Part shown: positions 20,945 to 31,545 of the stretch, piece after piece
How the letters are laid out: every line of letters starts with the position of its first letter
Numbering within the stretch: the stretch's first letter is position 1
Origin: Suillus spraguei
Taxonomy: Eukaryota > Basidiomycota > Agaricomycetes > Boletales > Suillaceae
Assembly (NCBI GenBank): GCA_016800925.1
Contig: JABCPU010000293.1
Coordinates: 21,278 to 85,277 of the forward strand
Direction of reading: 5' to 3'
Length of the DNA: 64,000 nucleotides
Program-made: the position numbers and the translations under genes
Notes under the pieces: model-generated
What the model was told of the DNA's origin: nothing
Database searches by the model: none
What the model saw: the letters and a program-made list of their open reading frames with translations, nothing else

Positions 20945-23900
20945 TCAGAGGGCGTGTTGCTTCTTATAAGCACTCAAGATTCGAGCGGAGTTCTTCAAGT
21001 TCTTTTCTGGGAGCCATTCATTATCTCCCGATGAATATCCTTTCCAAGAACGAGATATCGTCGGCGAGTGCCGGTTCCTTTGTGAGAAAGAATTGCTTCT
21101 ATTTCATATTCTTCTTCTTCTTCTATAATGTCAGGTGGTGGTTCAGGGAAGTTCGGACCGTGTACGTCCGTTTCGCTATAGGACGATAAGACAGAAGCAT
21201 GGAAGTAGGATGGATTTCCATTGCAGAGGAAGTTTGAGTGTGAACGTGATGGGAGATAAGACATCGATGATCGGGAAGGTCCATATCGCTTTGGCGCAAG
21301 TTTCCTTGATGGGAGTTTGAGTCTAAGATTAGCGGCAGATAGCCAAACCTTATCTCCGATCTTCCATGGATGTACTTATCTCCTCGGGATCGTTCGGCCA
21401 TCGTTTGCATTGCAATATTATGGCAGGTGATTGCTTCTTCTCTTATCTTCTGCAGGGATCGTACTTGATCTTCTGCTGCGGGGACGGATGAATCAGGGAT
21501 AAGGTGAGGGATGGCGCTGGTTCGTATCCCATCATCAAATAGAAGGGTGATGCATTCCTTGCATCGTGTTTTCGGTGGTTGTGGACAAATTCAGCGATTG
21601 GTAGGTGTTCTACCCAATCTTCAGGATTGTTGCGACAATAGATGCGTAGGTATGTTTCTAGTTCTTGATTTAGCCTTTCAGTTTGACCATCAGTCTGTGG
21701 GTGATAAGCTGTGGATGGAGCGATGACGTAGTCGAGAAGTCGGGCAAGTTCCTTAGAGAAGCGAGATAGGAATTGCGGACCTCGATCCGAGATAACTTTG
21801 TCATGGAGTCCAAATTGTCGGTAGACGTGTTTCAAAAATAGTTTAGCAACGCCTTCGAAGTGATGGTTTTCAAACAAGGGATAATAATTACCCCCTTCGT
21901 AAGGCCATGGTCTACCACGACCATGATACTGTCAAAGCCACCGGACACGGGAGGTCGGTGATAAGATCGACGGAGAGCTGGGAAAAGGGCGAGTCGCAGA
22001 GGAAGGAATGGGGTAAGTGGAGGCCGAACAGGGTGAGTATCGGCTTTCATTTGCTGACAAAGGGCGCAACCCTCAACATATTTCGAATATAAGAGCCCAT
22101 AGCGGGCCACCATGCTTCTCGTTTAACAAGTTCTTCTGTTTTGAATCTACCGGGATGTCCCGGTGGATGATCATGATACCTTTCAGGATACCGGAACGAT
22201 GTGCTGGGGAATATAGGCACGATTCTTAAAGTAGAGGAGTTCTCCTCAATCTTCCAGTCAGAGAGTGCTGATTTCATAGGAGGAAGGCACACGCCATCAA
22301 GGGCGTCGGATGCGGTTTTAAAGACAGGGTCGTCGAGAGGGTCGGAGGATGACAATACATCCTTCAGGTCGGTGTCAATAAGACGAAGAATAGAGCGTCA
22401 GGGAGGAGGGTCTGGTCCTCGTTATCGTCTTTGCCAGAGTCATAGTCGGGTGGCGGATAGTGCATCAGGTACTGCTAATTTAGTACCCGCAACGTGATGC
22501 AGTTCAATGTCATAGATAGACAAAATCAATTGCCAACGTGCTTGGCGACGGGTAAGCTTCTGTGCACTTTTAAAGTACAGAAGATTCTTGTGGTCGGTGA
22601 ATACCAGGACAGGGTGTGGATTTCCTTCAAGATAATGACGCCATTCGTTCAATGCCCGATCACAGCAAGGAGTTCCCGATCAAAGATTTGTAATTGCGTT
22701 CTGCGGGGTTCAAAGACTGTGAGAGATATGCGCATGGGTGATAGACACCATTCTCATCGGTCTGCAGGAGAACTCCGCCAGTTGCTACGAGTGAAGCATC
22801 GGTAGCAATAGCAAATTGTCGGGAAGGATCTGGGTTACGGAGTACCGGCTGGGATGTGAAGCGCGTTTCAGTTCTTCGAAGGTGTCCATGCATTCGGTTG
22901 ACCAATCAAAGGCCTTATCTTTCTTTGTTAAATCGATAAGAGGTCGGGCAATGTCAGAATAGTGGGAAATGAACGTGCGGTAGAAGTTGCAAAAGCCAAG
23001 GAATGACCGAACATCTTTTACAGATTTTGGGACTGGCCATTCAGAGATTCCCTTGGTTTTGGCGGCATCCATAGCAACTTGTCTGGGCGAATTATCATTC
23101 CGAGGTATTCCACTTCTTCTGCATCGAAGGTGCATTTCTCCAGTTTTAAGAATAGATGTTCTTTCGTATCTTCATCAAAACTCGTCTGGTTCGTTCACGA
23201 TGTTCTGCCATTGTTGTAGAGAAAATCAGGATATCGTCCATGTAGATAACCATCCATCCTTCATTGATTTCCTGTTGGAAGGTGCGATTCATATATGCTT
23301 GAAAGTTGCCGGTGAATTGCAGAGGCCAAAGAACATGACGTTCGGTTCGAAGAGGCCAAATTCCGTTGTAAAGCAGCTTTCCAGCGATCATCGGGATGAA
23401 TGCGGATTTGTTATAACCGGACCATATATCCATTTTCATAAAGAACTGTGCATTATGAAGGCGTGCGACAAGAGAGATAGGGAGTGGGAGGGATAGGCTT
23501 CTTGACTGTCCAATCATTGATGTAGCGATAATCTTGACAGGGACGCAATTCTCCACTCTTCTTTCCCACAAAGAAGAAACCACTAGCTTGGGGTGACTTC
23601 GATTCTGAGATAAAACCTTTCGCAACGTTTTCATCGATAAACGTTTTGACGGCAGCGCGTTCTTTTTCCGATAGTGGGTAAACCTTAGACGTACGAGGGA
23701 TGAAACCGGTTTTAGTGTCAATCCAATGATCAATACCAGGGCGTTCGGGGGGTAGTTTGTTCAGTCCGTCTTTAGCAAAGACGTCTGCAAAGTCGTGCAA
23801 ATAGCCGGGACCAATTCTTCGAAGGATTTCTTTTTCTTTTCCTTCTCATCTGTGGCGAATTCCTGAGCCTTGTTACTGTACTTTGGAGGAGGGAGGGGAA

Positions 23901-25010
23901 TTGCGGAATATTAGAGAGCTGTTCGAGTGAGAGTTCCTCATGTGTAAGAGGTGTATCCATGGATACTCTTCGATGATTCTCATGCTGACTCCATCAGTAT
24001 CATATTCCACAAGGAATTCTCCATCTCCAAGTTCATAGGAAGAAATCTCTCGCACTTCTGGTGCATGCCAGACATCCTGCATGGTGTTGAATTGGTCATC
24101 ATCCTCGGTTGGGATCAACGAGGGCACGGGTTCTTCTTCATCGGGGATTTCCTCAATTGAAGCTGAGGAAGAGTTTTCGGGGGAACATAGAATTTGGATA
24201 GTTTCGGTACATTTGTATCCCGTCCAGGGATCTCTTCTTCCGCTTTTCTTTTCCCATGATTCTGTTCTTCTATTGGCCGTTGCTCAATAGGTTCTTGTCC
24301 GACTCGATGCTCGGGTTCGGATTCATTCTTGCGCTTTTCTGCACGGGGAATAGGTGATACTGGTCGTGGCAGTTGCACACTGGGAATAGGGTCGACGGTA
24401 GGCGGGGCTTGTACTTCCGGTTCGGAGTCTTTAGAAATTGAAGGGATTATGAGAGATCTCAGAAGTTGGGAATATTGCCATTTCTTAGAGTGACAAAAGG
24501 TTGGGGGTAATCCATTCTTCTTCCGATCTTTATCCATATCGATTTCTATTTCATCTGATTTCGTTGTTCGGGGAAGAACAAGTGTTTCAGCAGCCCAGTC
24601 TATACTTGGGTTCATTGCGCGTAACCACGGAATTCCCAGAAGGATTTGATCCCTTCTTCCTAGTTTGGTGATGTTGAATTTTCCATACATGGTTCGTTCA
24701 TTGATTTTGACCACTAGGAGACAGTAGTGTGTGATTGGTCCTCCTTTGATAAGAGTTCCATCTGCCGTAGTAACTCGAAAGGGTGTTTTGAGTTTTCGTC
24801 GTGTGATTTGATGGAGTTTCACAAACTCCTCAGAAATGAATGTTCCTGCCGCTCCTGAATCAATGACTGCGGTGGTGTCGATGGTTTTTAAGCGAGTACG
24901 CGAGTGAAGGGTGATAGGGACACGAAGTTCTTTTCTTTCACCTACAGCGCGTACAAGTCTTAGTAATACATTAGGAGAAACATACGTCGAATCTTTGTTT
25001 CTCCAAGTCA
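20945..25010 (-). pseudogene. Gypsy-1 pol (protease, RT, RNase H, integrase, chromodomain), frameshifted
   Basis: pol opens in the -1 frame at the end of gag (FLTWRNKDSTYVS). The protease has DSGAAGTFI. RT shows ASGFFFVGKKSGELRPCQDYR, FFMKMDIWSGYN and the catalytic IYMDDILIF. RNase H follows ([11 protein letters not shown]; the DASLVATGG motif). Integrase has the zinc region (YHDHP, CALCQQMKADTHP) and core motifs ISDRGPQFLSRF and YHPQTDGQTERLNQELE. The C-terminal chromodomain reads [18 protein letters not shown], and the stop is at 20945-20947 after KKQHAL. Many single-base shifts separate these blocks. Chromodomains direct integration to heterochromatin in chromoviruses. Confidence 0.9.
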
Positions 25011-25016
25011 AAAATC
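25008..25016 (-). other. Gag-pol -1 frameshift site
   Basis: gag ends GAT-TTT-TGA. Shifting back one base on the T5 run gives TTT-TTG-ACT-TGG, which begins the pol reading frame. Gypsy-2 has GAT-TTT-TAG at the homologous place (50237-50245) and pol also continues in the -1 frame, so the arrangement is conserved rather than a random indel. Confidence 0.7.
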
Positions 25017-25841
25017 CTCGACAATCCGCCTCACAGTTTCTTCGTCTTCTTCTTCTTCTTTGACTTCGGTTTGTCGGAGCGGGGTCTTCTTCTTTCTGTC
25101 AGGACAATTATGAATGCGGTGTCCTGTCTTCTTGCATCCAAAGCATTGTCCTTTCTTCATGCATTCGGATCTTTCCGTGTCGGAGATTCAATCTACGACC
25201 ATTGCGTTGGAATCACGGTTCGGGATGTAACGTGCATTTCCATAGTTCTTCTTCTTTTGTTGTGGAGCATGACGTGTCCTCATGGCTTGAAGACGATGAT
25301 GGGAGTTGTCGATGGACACGCATTGCAGAACAACATCTCGGAATACTTCTGAAACAGCTCCTAGTGCGAAAAGCTTTGTAAGGATACCCCAATTCAGGCC
25401 ATCTTGGAAGAATTGGATCTTCGTTTCGTTATCAGTGATGTGAGCCTTGGCTGCAAGTGCCTCGAAATCAGCAATATAGGTGTGAAGATCTCCACTTTGT
25501 TTAAGGTCCCGGAGTTTCGTGAGCGCGGTTCCTTTAGTATCCACCGGGTTGAAGGCTTCTTTGAAACTTTTCATAAAATCTACCATTGTCCCATAACCAA
25601 CTTTTTGTCCAGAGGTGTCGGTTGATTGAGCATGGTCAAGGAATTGCTCTTTCCAGGATTTGGCATTCCTTTCGGTCATAAAGGATGTTATGAAAATGAT
25701 CTTCTGCTTGTTGGTGGTGTAAAGCTTTTCGTTGATGTCAAAGTGCAAGTTGCACGACTGGATAAACTCGCGAGAGTTATCACGATCTCCATCAAAACCT
25801 TTTGGCTGGCCAATCTTGTATTCAAATTCTTTGGTCGCCAT
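25008..25841 (-). pseudogene. Gypsy-1 gag
   Basis: The start at 25841 gives MATKEFEYKIGQPKGFDGD, a retrotransposon Gag (capsid-like) domain with KIIFITSFMTERNAKSWKEQ and IQFFQDGLNWGIL. A CCHC knuckle CFGCKKTGHRIHNC lies near the C-terminus, followed by an acidic tail. One internal TGA at 25188-25190 replaces the Arg codon (CGT) seen in Gypsy-2 at the same place (MVVD-stop versus MVID-R); it is consistent with CGA to TGA. Apart from that stop the frame is open to the gag terminator. Confidence 0.85.
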
Positions 25842-26012
25842 GTTTGATGATTCGTCTGATGAGTTATACTTTCTCGGTGCCTACACGCGCTGTCTTGCTG
25901 TCCGTTAGGGCTTGTCTTCTGTCAGAGGGCTTCTTCTTGACAATCTGCTCAGCGTATGCGTACGCTAGTTCAGGGTTCAGGGTCGAAGACTGGATAGTCG
26001 ACAATCAGATAG

Positions 26013-26024
26013 ACTTTAATCTTT
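26013..26024 (-). promoter_or_regulatory. Primer-binding site of Gypsy-1, self-complementary to its LTR
   Basis: The sense strand directly after the 5' LTR reads AAAGATTAAAGT. Its reverse complement, ACTTTAATCTT, occurs in the same LTR downstream of the TATA-like box (plus-strand AAGATTAAAGT at 26285-26295 and 19176-19186). There is no TGG... sequence expected for a tRNA primer. This matches the self-priming layout known from Tf1-type elements. Confidence 0.6.
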
Positions 26025-26501
26025 TATTATGAACTGGGGTGGCGTCACCAGCAACAGTGAAAAGACACAGATGGTCTGCTGGGAAGTTCTACGATGTCCA
26101 GAAGAGGACAAAGTGAAAGTACAAGGAACACGTTCCGAGTACGATCAAGGGTCTGGCCTCAAGGACAAGTCCGAGAGGTTCTACAAGAATAGAGACTAAG
26201 GCTAAGGAGTGCTTAGACTTAGAGACGATTCAAGACAACTTAGGTTGGAGACCTAAGCGAAGGAGATTCCAGGTAAAACCCAGTAAGATTAAAGTAAAGA
26301 ATCTACTACTACAAGTACACTGTGCTTAAATAGGCCAATATGTGCGCACAGACCAAGTAACTGTGAGAACGTAACTGCGTATCCTAATAAGGAAGGCATA
26401 TGTTGTACAGATGCGTTGAGCATATGAGTCAGAGTCATGTGACATGATATACAAGTAAGGAAACAAAGGGAAAATGAATAGGGGCACGTACAACTGTAAC
26501 A
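26025..26501 (-). repeat. Gypsy-1 5' LTR (right)
   Basis: 477 bp and nearly identical to 18916-19392, except that the first bases read TATTATGAAC instead of TGTTACGAAC. The equal length and close identity indicate a fairly recent insertion compared with the level of frameshifting inside. Confidence 0.93.
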
Positions 26502-26534
26502 GTAAGCATGAATCAGAAATGAACACAGGACAGA

Positions 26535-26934
26535 AATATACACAGCCGGAATACTGGAAACAGGAGGAATGACGAAAGGAGATAGACACAGATATACACA
26601 AGGGAGTTAAGGTGCGAGAAGTGAGCACATTCGGATGGGTGATCCGGACAGGATCTGTGGACCAGACGGAAATGGAATCGATCGGATCTGATCAGATATG
26701 GTCGGATCTGGGATTAGAAGTATGGTATATGACAAGTATACACAGCCGGAATACCGGAAACAGGAGGAATGATGAAAGGAGATAGATGCAGATATACACA
26801 AGGGAGTTAGAGTGCGAGAAGAGGGCACATTCGGATGGGTGATCCAGACAGGATCTGTGGACCGGACGGAAATAGAATTGATCAGATCTGATCGGATATG
26901 GTCGGATCAGAGATCAGAAGTATGGTATATGACA
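26535..26934 (-). repeat. Two tandem ~200-bp units of an LTR-like repeat (LTR-X)
   Basis: On the minus strand the repeat begins TGTCATATACCATACTTCT at 26934, and the same 200-bp unit starts again at about 26735. Each unit contains GATCCGACCATATC, CCACAGATCCTGTC and a run to GGCTGTGTATA. A third copy starts at 41119 on the plus strand and continues further. It is probably LTR sequence of another retroelement. Confidence 0.8.
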
Positions 26935-27045
26935 TGGCATCATTTTACACAGCACCTCATATCAGCTCTGCTATTCTTACCTAGAAAATGTGCATTATTG
27001 AGAACATTTCTGGATGGTTTCTAAACACTCTTTGTGTGACATCTA

Positions 27046-27540
27046 GACATGATATGAACTGGCCCCTGGCTGCTCAGATGGGTCGTGCTCCAACTCAAAA
27101 GTTTTTCAAGGGAGAGTGCCAGTTTGATGTCTTTTTCAAGAGTCCCAGTGCAAATCAGATGTTTGATGGTTTGGTCTAAAGTACTGTCTATTCAAATGGA
27201 CACTAAATTCCTACCACAGCGAGCACCATTGATCAAGGCATTGCAGCTGTCATAGTGTCCTTCAATAGTCACTTTGAGGAGACATTCCCAATCCCACCTT
27301 CATACCCAGCCAATGATGTTACATGTTTGAAGTCTTTTAGTAAGGCTATCACCTCCAACCTCCTCGGTGGTATTGGCTACTTCTACAGTACATCCATCAT
27401 CGACAAAGGATTCACATATGAATGGGACCAAGATGATGAGATTGATGCCGCAGATGATGGACAGAATGGCGCTCAGTTGACTGAACCTCGTGCTCTGTTA
27501 ATTGCTATGCCTAGCTGCAGCTTCTTTCTGAGAGGGTGAT
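27046..27540 (+). pseudogene. GH63 (mannosyl-oligosaccharide glucosidase) gene fragment
   Basis: Glucosidase I trims the outer glucose of N-glycans in the ER. Here only a middle piece survives: NWPLAAQMGRAPTQKFF, GECQFDVFFKSPSANQMF, a stop, then HFEETFPIPPSY, AITSNLLGGIGYFYSTSI, YEWDQDDEID, QLTEPRALLIAMPS and SFFLRG, which matches the conserved run before the catalytic FYWDEGFH of the family. No N- or C-terminal part is nearby and the frame is broken twice. The piece lies between the LTR-X repeats and the second ULD piece, so it was probably carried in by transposon activity or rearrangement. Confidence 0.75.
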
Positions 27541-27573
27541 TATATATATTATTATTATTATTATTTATTCTAC
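27541..27573. repeat. AT-rich (ATT)n microsatellite
   Basis: TATATATATTATTATTATTATTATTTATT directly abuts the end of the GH63 homology. Confidence 0.85.
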
Positions 27574-27719
27574 TAGAGCTGGCTTGAAGACCTTAAATGC
27601 AGCTCCATTGACTGGACCAGGCTACTAATTACATAAGCTATAACTACATACACGACTTGGCTACCGACAGCTCCGCTCATGGCTAAAGCCAGATACAAGC
27701 CGGAGCCGCGGCAACACTA

Positions 27720-27743
27720 CTTCTGGTGCGTCGGACTTCAACA
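27720..27743 (+). repeat. 24-nt direct repeat at right edge of the transposon block
   Basis: CTTCTGGTGCGTC-G-GACTTCAACA, differing from 16769-16792 by one base. Confidence 0.75.
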
Positions 27744-27911
27744 GACTCCGATCACACAATGGATACAGAAATGGACCTTATTCGCAACTTTCACATTCAG
27801 GAATCTGTATGTCATCACGAATCTATAATCTTAAACTGGATACTTAGTAGTGTCTCACTCAGGAATTTCCAGTACGTAATGTTGCCTTTTGAGTTGCTTA
27901 CTCAACGTTGA
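27744..27911 (+). pseudogene. Probable 3' end of the interrupted ULD gene
   Basis: The sequence encodes TDSDHTMDTEMDLIRNFHIQE, then a likely intron (GTATGTCATC... to ACTTAG) and VSLRNFQ. From memory of the family, ULD-type mushroom proteins end in a similar acidic-amphipathic tail, and the upstream piece stops at SGASDFN just where this one starts. The two parts lie 10.9 kb apart with copia and Gypsy-1 between them. The frame of the repeat and of the tail differ by one base. A second paralogue fragment is the alternative. Confidence 0.5.
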
Positions 27912-27923
27912 TCACGGTGCCAG

Positions 27924-28145
27924 TTGGGCGGTTCCCTTAACCATGCGTTCCAGTGTTTATGGGAGGACTGCAGCCGGATAGTTTTCCTCTTCCATCTTCC
28001 TGCTCATCTCCGTGGATTTCACGGAAATGCGGACACGATGCACGTGAATTGCTTGTGGGATTACTGCAACATGAAGCTCCGAAAGCATAGTCTCGTGAGA
28101 CATGTGCACGAAAGACATCTTTGCAACAGATATTCTTCCGTGTAA
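27924..28145 (+). CDS. Small C2H2-like zinc-finger protein fragment
   Basis: The 73-residue frame holds two Cys/His clusters: CLWEDCS with two His in PAHLRGFH, then CLWDYCN and HSLVRHVHERH. This CX4C...HX4-5H spacing is that of degenerate fungal C2H2 fingers, probably DNA binding. It lacks flanking domains and may be the end of a longer, lost gene. Confidence 0.45.
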   Translation: MGGSLNHAFQCLWEDCSRIVFLFHLPAHLRGFHGNADTMHVNCLWDYCNMKLRKHSLVRHVHERHLCNRYSSV

Positions 28146-28704
28146 ACCTCCTCAACCGGCATAAGGAAATAAACAACAGTAAATGACAGGTATTACCAGG
28201 ATTTTTCTATTGTGTGTGACTGACACTGATTGTGCGATTTTAGCTCTCGCTTCGGTACTTCGATTTGGGTAGATTCTGGCGTGTGCGCGTTTTGCTCTAA
28301 TATTATGGTATTTGCCCATGCTGTCTTGAGTTCAATTAGTGCTATTTTTGAAGTGCATGCCTAGTTTAAACGATCTTTTACCACTAGGGCCGCAGGCAGG
28401 CTCTATTATTTCTCTAGTTCTGTGTCTAAGGCGTGAAGGCCCCCTTCTATCTACCCATACATAAATGCCGATATCGAGACTGGAACCCACAATTAGCGTT
28501 ACGGCCTCTTGATCATCGACCAGTCAGGCTAACACAGATTGATGATGTGAAAAAATTGCAGGGGGCTATGTAGCTCCTGTGAGTTATTCCTAAGGGTGGC
28601 ACAGTCGTTCCTTTGAACAAAGAGGTCATCTGTGAAAGCGATATTATATCCGCACTAGATAAACACACTTCAGGCCATTTGCGTGTGTCCATTTACAAAT
28701 ACCA
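28146..28704. other. No confident gene
   Basis: The 560 bp between the zinc-finger frame and the GS-B duplication hold no sizeable frame. A GGTTCC-like B-box (about 28480) was considered for a tRNA but could not be folded. Confidence 0.4.
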
Positions 28705-30760
28705 AGGCTCCAAAAAGCTGTGAACACGTTGGCATTTTCGAAACTTGGAAACATCGTTCTTAGGACACTGGTATCAGCAAGTAAACCGTGTAGTCAAGTC
28801 GTCTAACCTATCCAGATTAGGAACCACCGAAGAAACCTAAAGGCCTACCATCCCAACTTAATAATACTCAACGAGCATCTGTACTCTCTCCGCTTCATTC
28901 GTCGGGGAGTGTAAAAGCTCATCCAATGTCTGATAACAACAATATATCAGCATCCGCAAACATGATACAGGAGAACATTTGCAAATACAAGACAACAGAT
29001 CGAGCAATCAAATGACTCACCTCTCCCGCCGATAGGAATCCGTCTACGAGGTCTCCAAGAATGCCCCTCATTGCCTCATCTGCCGCCAGCGCGGCCCTCG
29101 CCTCCTCCCAAGACATCGGCATCCGCCGCGTTACACCCGCCGCCACCCTTTCTGTTTCAGTCATCAGCGCAGCGGGCGTACCACAATCTTGCTCTACGAG
29201 CGGTAATTGAGACTGGATACCAAGGAGCCCAGAGCCGATGAGACTGGCGAGAACGAGGTAAGGGGAAGACGTGCCGTCTACACATTTTACTTCAAAGTGG
29301 TTCTTTGAGGGAGCGTCTAACGCGGGCTTTGGGTCTACAGATGCAACAGGAACACACAAGCGTATGGGCACCTCACGGTTATCCCTTCCCCATCCGACCC
29401 ATGTTCCGCCGCTCCAGATTCCATCGTGCATGCGTGCATAGGAGGCCCGTAGGGGGAGCGTGAACGCACAGGTAGCTCGGAGGTGTTCGAGTACACCAGC
29501 GAGGAAGACACTTTCGAGAGGGGTGATGGATTGTGTGATGTGCCTTCTGGGGATTGGCTCATATTCTGAAGTTCGGATGAGCGCTTGGAATCGATAGGGT
29601 GCACGGAGATGTGAGTGTGAGTTGCACTGCCGGCTATATGAGAGCGTGAATCAGAGAAGGTAGACTTAAGGTGTGATTATATTGGTAGAAGACAGAGGAT
29701 GGTTGACCACGGCGCAGAATAGTACGTACTGGTATCCGCATGTAACCTTGGTGCGAACGTCGCATGAAACCCGTATTTGCTTGCAACGTTGGTGATTGTC
29801 TCCCGTGTGTGCACGAGGGCATCAGCAGCTTCAAGAGGTGGGAGTGGACCCGTCACCATCTCGTACTAGCATGTTGCAGTACAAAATCAGCATACAGAAA
29901 AGACCATCAAAGAGTCGGGTACACCAACCTGCCCCGGCGCCGTTTCAGAATGATACATCATCAGTTCGATTCCGCTATCGATGATCCCACGTGCGATCTC
30001 TTCGATCACTTCTGTCTCCTTGGTTCCAGAAGGTAGCGCTCGCGTGCTGTTCCATCCGTGTGGATTGACCGCTTCGATGGGGTTGGTGCTTTTAAGGAGA
30101 ATGAATTCGGTCTCAAATCCAACAAGAAATGCGGCATTGTAAGATTTGGCGGTGCTGAATGTTCAAGTGAGCCCACATCCAGCGGGTGTGAGAGAGGACG
30201 CACTTGACGATACGTTTCAGTGTTGATCGTGGACACATGGGCACACCAGTGCCGAGGACGCGGCCTGGAGCAGGGACCTTATCCTGGAACCAGCCCATGA
30301 TACTTACATGTCCCGGCGCGTAAGAACACAACCTCATGGATGCCAAGTCCACGACAAACAGGTACTCCCCTACAGGCCCAAATCCAGATGCGCACCTGTT
30401 AACTACGAAGCCGAAGACACTTTGGCTAACGGTTATACCCGGTCTAGAAGAGGCGAGGAGGCGCTGGAAGGAATTGAGAGGGACAACGCGGATGCCAATA
30501 GCATTGACTAGATCGACCCAGGTGATGCGCACGGAGTGAATGTTGTACAGTGAGGCCAGGGATTGGATCGGAATTGTATGGACTTTGATTGTCTGGGGTG
30601 AGTAAGGTGCATATTGAGGCGAGTTGGACATCACTGCAGATTACAAGAGTGGCTGATCTAGCACTTGAGTCAATTGCAACACGCATATAACTGCGCCTCG
30701 TGCACTGCAAGGTTCACTAGGAAAATACCGCTGCGACAGTCTGGCCTACATGCGGTATTA
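28705..30760 (-). repeat. Inverted segmental duplication, arm B
   Basis: It is the reverse-complement partner of 12465-14487 and carries the second GS-like copy with its promoter (CGGTATTTTCCTA...) and about 150 bp of 3' flank. Confidence 0.85.
28858..30631 (-). pseudogene. Glutamine synthetase-like (FluG-type) protein, copy B, one frameshift
   Basis: This is an inverted paralogue of the copy at 12579-14334, starting at 30631 (MSNSPQYAPY). It is intact where copy A is broken (RVLGTGVPMCPRSTLKRIV). Later exons give SGIELMMYHSEAAPGQ, VTGPLPPLEAADALV, THTHISVHPIDSKR, MHDGIWSGGTWVGWGRDNR and HFEVKCVDGTSSPY, with the stop at 28858-28860. One base is missing near 29537 (AATCCATCACC against AATCTTATTACC in copy A), putting the conserved TPLESVFLAGVL out of frame. 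Each copy is thus broken once, at a different place. If either shift is a consensus error, the window would hold a working gene. Confidence 0.85.
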
Positions 30761-31017
30761 CAGCTATTTCTATATCGATAGGCCAAAATCAATTTTACAC
30801 CCAACTTTGTTTATCTTCGGAGTAATTAGTCAGCGCAGCACAGCTTCGGGATCAAACTGTAAGGTCACTGAAACCGCCTCCACCGGCGCAGAACAGTCCG
30901 GCGCAGAGTACGGCGCTACGGCGGATATATCCGAAGTCCGGCGGCAAAAAGACGGCGAGCTGGCGGACTTTGGCGGACTTTCAAATTACCTAGGTATGTG
31001 CTAATCTTATCACTCCT

Positions 31018-31545
31018 CATTGGCATATGGACCCTGCACCTCAGCTACTGCCTTCCAACAGTCACTGTCCAAAGCCTCTGCCAGTGAAGTTCAAGCAGGG
31101 CAGTATCAATGATGGGAAGGCATACCTACTGGTGAGTTCTCCCTCACGCTACTGCCTGACTCATGGTTCATCTTTGAGCAGTGTATCAACCCGCCGGTTC
31201 ACAGTGACAAGTACTGGTGAATCCCTTCTTACTGAGTCCATGAGGAGCACTCACCACCACTCACTCAAGGTGAGCCTGCAGGTGGACATATCCCTGTGAA
31301 ACCAAAAGGCTGCCTGGCACCTTTTGGTGCGATCAAAACGGTAAAAGCTGCATGTGCCAACCGCATGTGCAAATTGCACTGTATTTCCACTGGTGGCTGC
31401 TCCTACCATGGTTTTCCATCTACACAAGTGCCATCTGCACATGCGCAACCTCCGCCATCCCAAACACTCCCATCTGCACTTGAGCTGCTTCCACCATCCT
31501 GGGCCACATCAACTGTACTATCTGGTTCCACTGCTGCACCCCTTT
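31018..31545 (+). CDS. Cys-rich hypothetical fragment, two exons
   Basis: Exon-like pieces read VKFKQGSINDGKAYLL, a 50-nt intron (GTGAGTTC to TTTGAG/CAG) and QCINPPVHSDKYW, followed after about 80 bp by KAACANRMCKLHCISTGGCSY with a CX3CX3CX5C pattern and a Ser/Pro/Gln tail ending at 31545. Similar Cys motifs recur in transposon-linked hypothetical proteins of mushrooms. No function can be given. Its tail (31512-31572) matches, inverted, the right flank of the Harbinger element. Confidence 0.3.

Larger units (their letters stand above)
18916..26501 (-). mobile_element. Gypsy-1: full-length Ty3/gypsy chromovirus with two 477-bp LTRs
   Basis: The coding strand is minus, so the right LTR (26025-26501) is the 5' LTR. 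Order in the sense direction: LTR, self-complementary PBS, gag with a CCHC knuckle, -1 shift, pol (protease, RT, RNase H, integrase, chromodomain), a separate ORF3 with zinc knuckles, PPT, LTR. pol is cut by about ten frameshifts, so the copy is dead. Flanks read GGTAA on the left and GTAAG on the right, giving only a shifted 4-bp GTAA match; the left flank is copia and the right flank is an unrelated LTR-like repeat. The element junctions may therefore reflect recombination rather than one clean insertion. Confidence 0.92.

Noticed and set aside
18911..26506. Perfect TSD for Gypsy-1
   Set aside because: Flanks are GGTAA and GTAAG; only a displaced GTAA is shared and the flanking elements differ, so no clean TSD is claimed.
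28460..28530. Possible tRNA (B-box-like GGGTTCCAGTC, GATATCGGCA end)
   Set aside because: No acceptor stem partner, and the T-loop lacks the TTCRA consensus; it cannot be folded.
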